Assembly: GCA_031268685.1 (NCBI GenBank) | Contig: JAIRWW010000025.1 | Location: 1-7,887 of the forward strand | DNA: 7,887 nt | From: Azoarcus sp. | GTDB taxonomy: Bacteria > Pseudomonadota > Gammaproteobacteria > Burkholderiales > Rhodocyclaceae | Direction of reading: 5' to 3' | Shown: one piece after another, positions 1 through 6,660 of the stretch | Layout of the letters: each line of letters begins with the position of its first letter | How positions within the stretch are numbered: position 1 is the stretch's first letter | The notes under the pieces: generated by a model | Told to the model about the DNA's origin: nothing | The model's database searches: none | Seen by the model: only the letters and a program-made list of their open reading frames with translations | Made by a program: the position numbers and the translations under genes

Positions 1-300
1 GCACACGAGAGCGAGCAGGCGGCCGGCATGGGCCAGCGCCAGCAGCAGCCCTTCCCGGCTGGGGCTGAGGCGAGGCCAATCCATAAATATTGCTTCTCCC
101 GGCGTAAACCAGGCGAACAGCACCAGGATCGCCAGCAGCAGGACGCGAATCCGCATCAGCAACCGCGCGCAATGTTGCCTGGCGGACACGAGCGCGGCAG
201 CCAAGGCCGCCGCGCTCAGAACCGCGAGACGCCAGCCCTCGGTTATTTGCACGAGGAGCGCCGCCGCTGTCCACAGGAGAAGGATTGTGCCTGCATGCAT
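1..300 (-). CDS. CbiQ/EcfT-like energy-coupling-factor transporter transmembrane protein (3' end missing)
   Basis: An open frame runs from an ATG at 300 to the window edge, giving 100 codons with no stop; the C-terminal part lies outside. The protein is strongly hydrophobic. Likely membrane segments lie at about residues 4-19, 23-40 and 52-65, and a fourth begins near 83. A basic stretch (about 41-52, rich in Arg) sits between segments 2 and 3. The FTPGE motif (65-69) followed by SPSREGL (79-85) resembles the CbiQ/EcfT family, the membrane T component that couples ATPases to a vitamin- or metal-binding S component. This is recognition from memory, not a search. No ATPase or S-component gene is visible here, so the substrate is unknown. 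I chose the ATG at 300 because the frame upstream (to a stop at 366-364) has no ATG, GTG or TTG and would add an implausible Arg-rich leader. No clear Shine-Dalgarno sequence precedes it: a T-rich tract and a hairpin occupy that position. The gene follows fimV on the same strand. Confidence 0.6.
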   Translation of the reverse strand, partial: MHAGTILLLWTAAALLVQITEGWRLAVLSAAALAAALVSARQHCARLLMRIRVLLLAILVLFAWFTPGEAIFMDWPRLSPSREGLLLALAHAGRLLALVC

Positions 301-339
301 GAAAAAGAAATGCCGCCGCAGGAGGCTCCGGCGGCGGCA
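301..339 (-). terminator. Probable rho-independent terminator after fimV
   Basis: On the minus strand a 9-bp GC-rich stem (positions 331-339 pairing with 311-319, TGCCGCCGC with GCGGCGGCA) encloses an 11-base centre. That centre can form three more pairs (GGA/TCC) after one mismatch. The 3' arm is followed at once by TTTCTTTTTC (310-301), the expected U-rich tract. The structure starts 19 bases after the fimV stop codon. The T-tract ends directly against the ATG of the next gene, so some read-through or another role must be considered. Confidence 0.65.
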
Positions 340-358
340 AACGATGATGGACTGCTTG

Positions 359-3244
359 TCAGCTCAGTTTTTCTATCAAGGTCTGGGCAGTCGCTTTTTG
401 CAAGGCATTGCCTTCGATAACGACTTCCCGAAGCAGTTCCAGCGCGCCTTCGGTGTCGCCCATGTCTTCATAGGCGCGCGCCAGTTCCAGCTTGGTGTCG
501 ATTTCGCCTGCTTCGCCCGGATTGTCCTGTTGTTCGACGGCGGGAGGGGGACTCTTGGCGCGAGGGGGCGCTGCCACTGCGATGTCGTCGCCGGAATCCA
601 GGTCGAGGTCGAAGTCCAGGGCATGCGGATCGAAGCTGGTTTCGGGACCCGCGCTACTCGCGCGGGAGGATTGCGCGACGCTGCGTCCGCCGGGTTGGGC
701 GCTGCGTCCGGGATCGGACAGATCAAGTTCGAGCGGCACCGCTATTCCGCCCGAGACATTGGCCTGTCTGGCAGATGTCTGCCGGGATGCAACGCCGACG
801 ACTTGCCGAACCACCGGCTTTGCTTGTACGGATTTGGCGCTTGGTTTTTCAAAATCGACAGGCCGCGCTGCGCCGTTCGCCGCTCGCGCGCTCAGATCGA
901 AGTCGACTTCGCTGGCATTGGCGGCTTCGGCTTCTTCGGAAAGGTCGAAATGTACATCCGCATCTTCGGCAAGCACCCGCGAGGCCAAGGGATCGTTTCT
1001 TTGGCTTTGCGCCGCGGCTTCTTTCAACTGCCCTGCGTTCGTGGATGCGGAAGCCGTGTCGAAATCGAATCCAGCCAGTGTAGGCCCGGCATTGGCGGCT
1101 TGTTCCACGGCTGCCAGATCCAGGGCGGGTTTGTCGAAATCGGGGGTGTGCAGCGCCGTGACATCGTTGCTGCCCGCGTTGTTGTTGTAGAGCGGGTTGG
1201 AGGGGTCGAGCTTGCGGCCCATCTGCGTCGCTTTTTCCCAATCACGGCCCTGGCCTTGCGTGCGCGAATAAAGCTCGGTGGCTGTGGCTTCGAACTGGGC
1301 GAGATCCTGGCGCTGGGCGTAGATTTCCAGGAGCTTGACGTAGATCGCGCCGCGCTTGGGATCGGCCTTGAGTGCGTCGTTGAGGATTTCTTCGGCCTGG
1401 GTGTCGCGGCCATAGGCCATATACACGTCGGCCTCGGCCACCGGATCGACACCTTCGTTGGTGTCGATCGACAGGCCGGTCTGGCTGAAGTCGGTGTGAA
1501 TGACGCTGCTGGCGGCTGTATCCACACTTTGCCCGCCGTTATCTCCGAAGATCGACGTGGCCTCGCTGGAGAACATGCTTGTGTCTTGGGACAGCGTGTC
1601 CAGCCCGGCTTCGGCGCGCTTGCGCTGCCATGAGCGGAAGCCGAGGAAGCCACCCAGAAGGGCGATGATAAGGGCGCCCATGCCCAAGGCTTGCGGATCG
1701 GTAAGCAGTTCCAGCAAGGGATCTTCTTCTTCCGCCAAGGCAATGGGTTCTTCCGCAGATATGGCGGGTTCCGGCGGCGCTACTGGTGTTACTTCCGGCG
1801 GCGCGGCGGGTTCTTCCGGCGCGGCAGTCTCCTGCACGGCGGGCTCTTGCACGGCGGGCGGCGGCGGCTCGACCGGAGGAGGTTCCGCTACCGTTACTGG
1901 TGGGGTGGCCGGTGTTTCCGGCACTTGCGGCGCAGGCGGCTGGCCGGAGTTCGACAAGCGGTTTTGCATTTCTAGCAGCTGATTGGTGCGCATCGTAATC
2001 AGCGCTTCCTGCTTCTTGGCGAGATCTTCGAGCTCGCCGATTCTTTCCTCGGCGTCTTTCAGCGAGTTCCGCGTAGCGGCCAGGTTTTCTTCAGTCCGGC
2101 TGGAGCTATCCCCGCTTTGCCCGGCGGTGCCGCTTGAGGCGATGACCACCTTGTCGCCGCTTTGCTCTGCGGTTGGCGGTACGGTATCGATGCCGCGGGT
2201 TCTGCCTGTGTCTTCTTCCGTTTGCCTCGGGGCCTGGCTGGCGACGTTACCGGCCAGGCGTTCGCGCCAGGCATTGAAGTCGCGTGCCTGGACGCGCACT
2301 TCCCTGCGGGCTTCGATGGTATTGATGTTGCGCACTTCGTCGGCGGACGGCATCTTGAGGATGGCTCCGGTCTTGAGCCGGTTGATGTTGTTGTCGACGA
2401 ATGCAGATGCATTGGCGCGATGCAGGGCCACGATCATCTGGTCGAGCGTTACGTCCTCGGGCATCCGGTTGCGGGCGATTTGCCCAAGGGTATCGCCATA
2501 CTTGACGGCATGGTCTCCTTCCGGGATGGAGCGCAAGGCTGCCGCAGGCGTACTAAAGCCAGGCGTAGGCTGGAAATCTTCGGGTTGGGGAAGCAGCCTT
2601 GGCGGTTCGGGTTCGGGTTCGGGTTCGGGTTCGGGTTCGGGGTTGGCGAACTCGGACACAGGCTCGGGGGATGTCGATTGCTCGGAAACGAGAGGCCCCG
2701 ACGATTCCGGGTTAGGAGATGTCGATGAATCGGGAGCAGTGTCGGGCTGCGGGTTGGCAGCGGCCATCGGATCGGGAACCGGCTCGGATGGCATTGGCGG
2801 TTCCGCCGGAGGCGTGACGGGCGGTGCAACCGGCCCGGGCGAGTTGATGGCGAGATTGGCGGGATCAAGCAGGAAATTGTAGGTACGCGCCAGACGCCCG
2901 TCGTCCCAGTTCATCTGGACTATGAGGCTGGCTACGGCTTCATTGACCGGCGCGTTGCTGGTGAGCTTCAATACCGACCTGTCGCCGCGGTTCTCGACAG
3001 CTATGCTGATGCCAGGAATGAATCCGGCATAAGGAACGTTGGCCTGTAGAAACGCCTCTGGAGGCGCGATGCGCGCCGACAGGGACTGCAACTCCTGCGG
3101 AGTTGCGTTGATCTGGATTTCTGCGTCGAGCGGTTCTCCCAGACGGCTTTGCACAGTGATCTGCCCAAGCCCAGCGGCCTGCGCGCCAAACGGCAACAAT
3201 GTGATCGCAGCCGCGACCAGGGACGCTTTAATCGTCGGTTTCAT
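359..3244 (-). CDS. fimV: FimV/TspA family peptidoglycan-binding pilus assembly and polarity scaffold protein
   Basis: This 961-residue protein has full FimV architecture. A signal peptide covers residues 1-23, with probable cleavage after AQA. A conserved N-terminal periplasmic domain spans about 24-135. A Pro/Glu/Ser-rich linker (about 137-235) includes an EP dipeptide run at 203-214. A LysM peptidoglycan-binding domain lies at about 245-299 (YGDTLGQIA and NINRLKTGAILKMPS). A probable coiled coil (about 380-432) is followed by a second Pro-rich linker (435-500). One transmembrane helix spans about 518-537, followed by RSWQRKR as the cytoplasmic anchor. The cytoplasmic part holds TPR-like helices (about 602-690), an acidic low-complexity region with repeated FDL/DLD motifs, and the family's C-terminal helix pair (about 913-961, from DTKLELARAYEDMGD). 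In Pseudomonas aeruginosa FimV organises type IV pilus assembly and cell-pole signalling; the role here is inferred. The ATG at 3244 is supported by GAGGA at 3251-3255 with a 6-base spacer. No pilus genes are in this window. Confidence 0.93.
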   Translation of the reverse strand: MKPTIKASLVAAAITLLPFGAQAAGLGQITVQSRLGEPLDAEIQINATPQELQSLSARIAPPEAFLQANVPYAGFIPGISIAVENRGDRSVLKLTSNAPVNEAVASLIVQMNWDDGRLARTYNFLLDPANLAINSPGPVAPPVTPPAEPPMPSEPVPDPMAAANPQPDTAPDSSTSPNPESSGPLVSEQSTSPEPVSEFANPEPEPEPEPEPEPPRLLPQPEDFQPTPGFSTPAAALRSIPEGDHAVKYGDTLGQIARNRMPEDVTLDQMIVALHRANASAFVDNNINRLKTGAILKMPSADEVRNINTIEARREVRVQARDFNAWRERLAGNVASQAPRQTEEDTGRTRGIDTVPPTAEQSGDKVVIASSGTAGQSGDSSSRTEENLAATRNSLKDAEERIGELEDLAKKQEALITMRTNQLLEMQNRLSNSGQPPAPQVPETPATPPVTVAEPPPVEPPPPAVQEPAVQETAAPEEPAAPPEVTPVAPPEPAISAEEPIALAEEEDPLLELLTDPQALGMGALIIALLGGFLGFRSWQRKRAEAGLDTLSQDTSMFSSEATSIFGDNGGQSVDTAASSVIHTDFSQTGLSIDTNEGVDPVAEADVYMAYGRDTQAEEILNDALKADPKRGAIYVKLLEIYAQRQDLAQFEATATELYSRTQGQGRDWEKATQMGRKLDPSNPLYNNNAGSNDVTALHTPDFDKPALDLAAVEQAANAGPTLAGFDFDTASASTNAGQLKEAAAQSQRNDPLASRVLAEDADVHFDLSEEAEAANASEVDFDLSARAANGAARPVDFEKPSAKSVQAKPVVRQVVGVASRQTSARQANVSGGIAVPLELDLSDPGRSAQPGGRSVAQSSRASSAGPETSFDPHALDFDLDLDSGDDIAVAAPPRAKSPPPAVEQQDNPGEAGEIDTKLELARAYEDMGDTEGALELLREVVIEGNALQKATAQTLIEKLS
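2604..2639. repeat. Six perfect tandem copies of hexamer GGTTCG inside fimV
   Basis: The plus strand carries six exact consecutive copies of GGTTCG (36 bases). On the coding strand this reads as alternating GAA and CCC codons, giving the Glu-Pro run in the periplasmic linker of FimV. The identical codons suggest expansion by slippage rather than selection on protein sequence alone. A gain or loss of one copy would keep the frame and change the linker by two residues. Confidence 0.95.
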
Positions 3245-3287
3245 AAGACATCCTCAAACTACGCTTCCCTTTACCCGCCAAGCAAAG

Positions 3288-3315
3288 GATATACATCACG
3301 GACATGGGGCCGCAA
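3288..3315 (-). promoter_or_regulatory. Candidate sigma-70 promoter for fimV
   Basis: On the minus strand TTGCGG (3315-3310) could be a weak -35 box and TATATC (3293-3288) a -10 box, with a 16-base spacer. Transcription would begin near 3281, giving a leader of about 37 bases that includes the ribosome-binding site. The -35 box matches consensus at only three positions, so this is tentative. A second AT-rich hexamer, TATAAC near 3400, lacks a matching -35. Confidence 0.25.
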
Positions 3316-3450
3316 TCTACCATCAACTTGAGATGTTTGCAGCAACTGTTTCAGACTAAAAGGAAATGCTGGACAAGACGATAGTGGAACACAGTTATAA
3401 CGAGACATTTTCCCGCCACGGACATGCCGCTTTCCACTTCTACCGTTTAT

Positions 3451-3475
3451 CTGGGCCATCAACGTCTTAGCCCAG
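3451..3475 (-). terminator. Weak hairpin directly after asd
   Basis: CTGGGC (minus strand, 3475-3470) can pair with GCCCAG (3456-3451) around a 13-base loop, starting one base after the asd stop codon. A competing small hairpin, TAGCC/GGCTA at 3468-3479, includes the stop codon itself. No T-rich tract follows, so this is a poor candidate for an intrinsic terminator and may only affect mRNA 3' ends. Confidence 0.2.
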
Positions 3476-3476
3476 G

Positions 3477-4610
3477 CTATTGATCAAGAAGGATGCGCAA
3501 CATGCGCCGCAATGGCTCTGCCGCACCCCATAGCAACTGGTCGCCGACGGTGAAGGCGCCCAGGTATTCAGGTCCCATCGCCAGCTTATGTACACGACCA
3601 ACGGGAACGGCGAGCGTTCCCGTCACCGCTGCTGGCGTCAGTTCGCGCTCGGAAGCTTCGCGTTCGTTGGGCACTAGCCTTACCCATTCGTTGCCCGATG
3701 CGATGATTTCCGACAACTCATCGAGCGGTGCATCTTTTTTCAGCTTGATGGTCAAGCCCTGCGAGTGGCAGCGCATGGCTCCGATGCGGACGCAAAGGCC
3801 ATCTATCGGGATGCTGCCAGCTTCGCGGAACGGCGGCCTGCCAAGGATTTTGTTGCATTCCGCCCCGCCTTTCCATTCTTCTTTCGACTGGCCATGGGCG
3901 ACCGGCACGTCTATCCACGGGATGAGGCTGCCTGCAAGCGGTACGCCGCGAAAGTGCGCAGTCGGGAATGCGGGCGAACGGATGGCTTCGGCAAGTTTGC
4001 GGTCGATGTCCAGGATGGCCGAGGCCGGATCGGCAAGCAGGCCAGCCACCGAGGCGTGCGCCGCGCCCATTTGCGCCAGCAGTTCGCGCATGTTCTGCGC
4101 GCCCGCGCCGGATGCGGCCTGGTAGGTCATTGCCGATACCCATTCGATGAGGTCGTGGCGGAACAGGCCGCCCAGGCCCATCAGCATCAGCGATACCGTG
4201 CAGTTGCCGCCGATCCAGTTCTTTCCGCCATGGGCGAGCGCGTTTTTGATTACGTCGAGGTTGACTGGATCGAGGACGATCACCGCGTCGTCAGCCATAC
4301 GCAAGGTAGAGGCTGCGTCGATCCAGTGGCCGTTCCAGCCCGCAGCGCGCAGCTTGGGAAAAGCTTCCTTCGTGTAATCGCCGCCCTGGCAGCTCACGAC
4401 GATGTCGCAGCGCTTGAGAGCGTCGACATCGGCAGCATCCTGCAAGGGCAGGGATGCTTCCTTGCCGCCGAAACCGGGCGCCCGCCCGCCAGCGTTGGAA
4501 GTCGAAAAATATATAGGGTCGAACAGCGCGAAATCGTCTTCCTCTGCCATGCGTTGCATGAGCACGGAGCCGACCATGCCGCGCCAGCCAACCAGACCTA
4601 CTTGTTTCAT
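3477..4610 (-). CDS. asd: Aspartate-semialdehyde dehydrogenase
   Basis: The 377-residue product reduces aspartyl-4-phosphate with NADPH to aspartate semialdehyde, the branch point to diaminopimelate/lysine, threonine and methionine. It is of the Gram-negative Asd type, close in length to the E. coli enzyme. The NADP-binding glycine motif GWRGMVGS lies at 8-15. The catalytic cysteine is Cys137 in [12 protein letters not shown]. The catalytic base is His282 in RCHSQ, with substrate-binding Arg275 shortly before it, and SKEEWKGG lies at 242-249. All key residues are present. The ATG at 4610 is preceded by GAGGGGG (4615-4621), a good Shine-Dalgarno sequence 4 bases away. asd follows leuB with a 114-base gap and precedes fimV. 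The gap allows its own promoter, but read-through from the leucine operon is also possible because no strong terminator lies between leuB and asd. Confidence 0.97.
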   Translation of the reverse strand: MKQVGLVGWRGMVGSVLMQRMAEEDDFALFDPIYFSTSNAGGRAPGFGGKEASLPLQDAADVDALKRCDIVVSCQGGDYTKEAFPKLRAAGWNGHWIDAASTLRMADDAVIVLDPVNLDVIKNALAHGGKNWIGGNCTVSLMLMGLGGLFRHDLIEWVSAMTYQAASGAGAQNMRELLAQMGAAHASVAGLLADPASAILDIDRKLAEAIRSPAFPTAHFRGVPLAGSLIPWIDVPVAHGQSKEEWKGGAECNKILGRPPFREAGSIPIDGLCVRIGAMRCHSQGLTIKLKKDAPLDELSEIIASGNEWVRLVPNEREASERELTPAAVTGTLAVPVGRVHKLAMGPEYLGAFTVGDQLLWGAAEPLRRMLRILLDQ

Positions 4611-4724
4611 GATTCCCCCTCAGACCCTGGAATTTTATACCCGTATCCGTCGGGACGCAGCACAAAATAGCAAAGTACTTTCAAACTTTTGTTTTCCATC
4701 TCTCTTGCGGTTCGTGAAACACAT
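4611..4724 (-). promoter_or_regulatory. leuB-asd gap with candidate asd promoter elements
   Basis: On the minus strand TATAAA (4639-4634) looks like a -10 box 23 bases before the asd start codon, which would give a very short leader containing the Shine-Dalgarno sequence. No good -35 lies 16-18 bases upstream; the best match, TTGTGC, is 20 bases away. A perfect 10-bp palindrome, AAAGTACTTT, sits at 4672-4681 in an AT-rich stretch. No GC-rich hairpin followed by a T-run is seen after leuB. Confidence 0.25.
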
Positions 4725-5786
4725 TTATCCGAGTTCCTTCAGCACAGCGTCGCCCATTTGTTTTGTGCCGATTTTTGTCATGCCTGGTTCGAATATGTCG
4801 CCTGTGCGTAATCCTTGCGCCAATACTTTTTTGACTGCATTTTCCACCCGGCATGCCGCTTCTTCATTATCGAGCGTATAGCGCAGCATCATGGCCGCGG
4901 ACAAAATGGTTGCCAATGGATTGGCTGCATTCTGCCCGGCGATATCTGGAGCGGAGCCATGCGAAGGCTCGAAAAGTCCTTTGTTGTTTTCGTCCAGCGA
5001 CGCCGAGGGCAGCATGCCTATGGAGCCGGTAAGCATGGCGGCTTCATCCGATAGAATGTCGCCGAACATGTTGCCGGTGACGAGTACATCGAATTGCTGC
5101 GGCGCTCGCACGAGTTGCATGGCAGCATTGTCTACCAGCATATGGGAAAGCATTACGTCCGGATATTCTGGCGCGAGTTCGTTCATCACATCGCGCCAGA
5201 GCTGAGTGGTTTCCAGGACGTTCATTTTGTCGACCGAGCACAGTTTCTTATTGCGCTTTCTCGCCGCCTCGAAAGCGATGCGGCCAATACGGCGGATTTC
5301 GGATTCCGTATAGTGCATCGTATTGAAACCGAAGCGTTCGCCATTTCGCTTTTCGATGCCGCGCGGCTGCCCGAAATAGATATCTCCGGTTAGCTCGCGC
5401 ACGATCAGGATGTCCAGTCCGGAAACGATTTCCGGTTTCAGTGTAGAGGCGTTTGCAAGTTCCGGGTAAAGGATGGCCGGACGCAAATTGGCGAAAAGCC
5501 CGAGATGCTTTCGTATCCCCAACAAGCCGCGCTCCGGGCGTTGTTCGCGCGGCAGCGCGTCCCACTTCGGGCCGCCGACGGCGCCGAGCAACACCGCGTC
5601 GGCTTCCGCCGCGAGCTTTCTTGTCGCTTCCGGATAGGGATCGCCTGCTGCATCTACTGCCGCGCCGCCGAGCAGCGCCGTTTCCATCTCGAAACCGAGT
5701 TTTAGCGCCTCCAGCACGCGCACGGCCTGCGCCGTGATTTCAGGGCCGATGCCGTCACCGGGAAGAATGCAGATTTTTTGGGTCAT
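4725..5786 (-). CDS. leuB: 3-isopropylmalate dehydrogenase
   Basis: The 353-residue enzyme oxidises and decarboxylates 3-isopropylmalate with NAD+ to 2-oxoisocaproate, the third leucine-specific step. It starts with the family signature [11 protein letters not shown] (7-17). Substrate-binding arginines are Arg92, Arg102 (LRPA) and Arg130 (VRELTGD). Catalytic Tyr137 lies in GDIYFG and Lys187 in SVDKMNV. Metal-binding acids are Asp219, Asp243 and Asp247 (FGDILSDEA). The NAD-binding loop is [15 protein letters not shown] (276-290). The set is complete and the length is usual. I chose the ATG at 5786: it matches the family's N-terminus, and GAGGA at 5798-5802 lies upstream, although the 11-base spacer is long. 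A TTG seven codons upstream (5807) is also in frame but has no ribosome-binding site of its own. The gene follows leuD by 69 bases and is probably in the same transcript. Confidence 0.97.
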   Translation of the reverse strand: MTQKICILPGDGIGPEITAQAVRVLEALKLGFEMETALLGGAAVDAAGDPYPEATRKLAAEADAVLLGAVGGPKWDALPREQRPERGLLGIRKHLGLFANLRPAILYPELANASTLKPEIVSGLDILIVRELTGDIYFGQPRGIEKRNGERFGFNTMHYTESEIRRIGRIAFEAARKRNKKLCSVDKMNVLETTQLWRDVMNELAPEYPDVMLSHMLVDNAAMQLVRAPQQFDVLVTGNMFGDILSDEAAMLTGSIGMLPSASLDENNKGLFEPSHGSAPDIAGQNAANPLATILSAAMMLRYTLDNEEAACRVENAVKKVLAQGLRTGDIFEPGMTKIGTKQMGDAVLKELG

Positions 5787-5855
5787 GTTATTTGCGGTCC
5801 TCGTCAATGTCGTGGAATTGCATATGGGTTTGTGCTGGCCATGGGGACTTTCTCC
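5787..5855 (-). promoter_or_regulatory. leuD-leuB spacer with two overlapping mini-ORFs and the leuB ribosome-binding site
   Basis: Two tiny frames are visible on the minus strand. One runs from 5842 to 5804 and reads [12 protein letters not shown]; it is preceded by GGAG (5855-5852) with a 9-base spacer, and its TGA ends one base before the leuB GAGGA. The other runs from 5823 to 5788 and reads [11 protein letters not shown]; it has no ribosome-binding site, and its stop lies one base before the leuB ATG. Neither contains leucine codons, so a classical leucine attenuator is not indicated. They could help couple leuD and leuB translation, or be chance. Confidence 0.3.
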
Positions 5856-6497
5856 TTATGCCTGGAAAAGCCAGGGAAATTCAAATTTTCGCCGTTCTTC
5901 AAATTCGCGGATTTCATCGGCATGCCGTAGCGTCAGGCCAATATCGTCCCAGCCGTTTGACAGGCATTCTTTTCTGAATGAATCGACATTAAAAGCAATG
6001 ACGTGCCCATCGGGACGGACGATAATTTGCGCGGCCAGATTTACGGTCAATGAAAAACCCTGCGTATACTCTGTCAAGCCGAAAAGTGCATCGAGTTCTT
6101 CTTTGGGCAGCACTAGCGGCAGCAAGCCGTTTTTGAAGCTGTTATTGAAAAAGATGTCGGCGAAAGATTCCGCAAGAATTACCTTGAAGCCATAATCTGC
6201 CAATGCCCACGGTGCATGTTCCCGGCTGGAGCCGCAACCGAAATTGGCGCGGGTAAGCAGAATCGACGCACCCCTGTAACGGCTTTGGTTGAGTACGAAA
6301 TTGGGATTCTCCGGGCGTGTGGAATTATCCATCCCAGGTTCGCCGTGATCAAGATAACGCCATTCGTCGAAGGCATTGGGGCCGAAGCCTGAACGTTTGA
6401 TGGATTTCAGGAATTGTTTTGGGATGATCGCATCTGTATCTACATTATTACGATCCAGCGGCGCGACCAATCCCGTGAAAGTTTCGAATTTTTTCAT
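5856..6497 (-). CDS. leuD: 3-isopropylmalate dehydratase small subunit
   Basis: The 213-residue product is the small (swivelling domain) subunit of isopropylmalate isomerase, which pairs with LeuC to convert 2-isopropylmalate to 3-isopropylmalate in the cytoplasm. The family hallmarks are present: [14 protein letters not shown] (18-31) near the N-terminus and [15 protein letters not shown] (85-99), the substrate-recognition loop. The [17 protein letters not shown] segment (111-127) is also typical. The length is usual for proteobacterial LeuD, and there is no sign of damage. The ATG at 6497 is preceded by a GGGG-containing Shine-Dalgarno sequence about 5 bases away, in a 16-base gap after the entericidin gene. 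That spacing supports co-transcription with leuC and the small lipoprotein gene. Confidence 0.97.
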   Translation of the reverse strand: MKKFETFTGLVAPLDRNNVDTDAIIPKQFLKSIKRSGFGPNAFDEWRYLDHGEPGMDNSTRPENPNFVLNQSRYRGASILLTRANFGCGSSREHAPWALADYGFKVILAESFADIFFNNSFKNGLLPLVLPKEELDALFGLTEYTQGFSLTVNLAAQIIVRPDGHVIAFNVDSFRKECLSNGWDDIGLTLRHADEIREFEERRKFEFPWLFQA

Positions 6498-6513
6498 GCA
6501 TTCCCCGCCTGTT

Positions 6514-6642
6514 TCAATGCGTTGCTTTCTGGATGGCCTTGCCGCCGGATTCTATGTCCTTGCCGATGCCGTGCACGGTATTGCATGCCGCAGTACTCAA
6601 GGCGAACAACAAAGCCATACCAAATAGTATTCCCCGTTTCAT
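6514..6642 (-). CDS. Entericidin A/B family small lipoprotein
   Basis: This 42-codon gene lies between leuC and leuD, 18 and 16 bases from each. The ATG at 6642 has an excellent Shine-Dalgarno sequence, GGGAGG (6648-6653), 5 bases upstream. The peptide begins [15 protein letters not shown], a short lipoprotein-type signal, then STAAC with Cys20 as the expected lipidation site. The mature part of 23 residues reads [20 protein letters not shown] and ends ATH. This matches entericidins (CNTxxGxGxDI...GxxI), the small membrane lipoproteins known from the E. coli ecnAB antidote/toxin pair. The lipobox is off consensus, because Thr rather than Leu, Val or Ile sits at -3. Only one entericidin is present; no second partner is adjacent. 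A toxic role is not established for such single copies; an envelope-related function is possible. Placement in the leu operon suggests expression with leucine biosynthesis. Confidence 0.88.
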   Translation of the reverse strand: MKRGILFGMALLFALSTAACNTVHGIGKDIESGGKAIQKATH

Positions 6643-6660
6643 GAATGCCTCCCGCGACAA

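Larger units (their letters stand above)
3245..3476 (-). other. Non-coding gap between asd and fimV (fimV leader and promoter region)
   Basis: This 232-base stretch has no convincing gene; a 63-codon minus-strand frame inside it starts with TTG and has no ribosome-binding site. It contains the fimV Shine-Dalgarno sequence (GAGGA, 3251-3255), a candidate promoter (3288-3315), and a 7-bp inverted repeat, AGTGGAA at 3383-3389 and TTCCACT at 3432-3438. It also contains an exact 10-base direct repeat, CACGGACATG at 3297-3306 and 3417-3426, with starts 120 bases apart. A weak hairpin lies just after the asd stop. The size suggests that fimV is transcribed from its own promoter. Confidence 0.6.

Noticed and set aside
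287..1633. 448-codon open frame on the plus strand opposite fimV
   Set aside because: It is antisense to a clear fimV coding region, has Cys/Arg/Gly-rich composition with no recognisable domain, and fits a mirror frame caused by GC-rich codon usage.
3271..3462. 63-codon minus-strand frame in the asd-fimV gap
   Set aside because: It has a TTG start, no good ribosome-binding site, and no recognisable features; the region looks regulatory.
3765..4670. 301-codon plus-strand frame opposite asd
   Set aside because: The minus strand here encodes Asd with all catalytic residues. The antisense product matches nothing I recognise.
5787..5807. Upstream TTG start for leuB adding seven residues
   Set aside because: The added residues are not typical of LeuB, no ribosome-binding site precedes the TTG, and the GAGGA lies downstream of it, positioned for the ATG at 5786.
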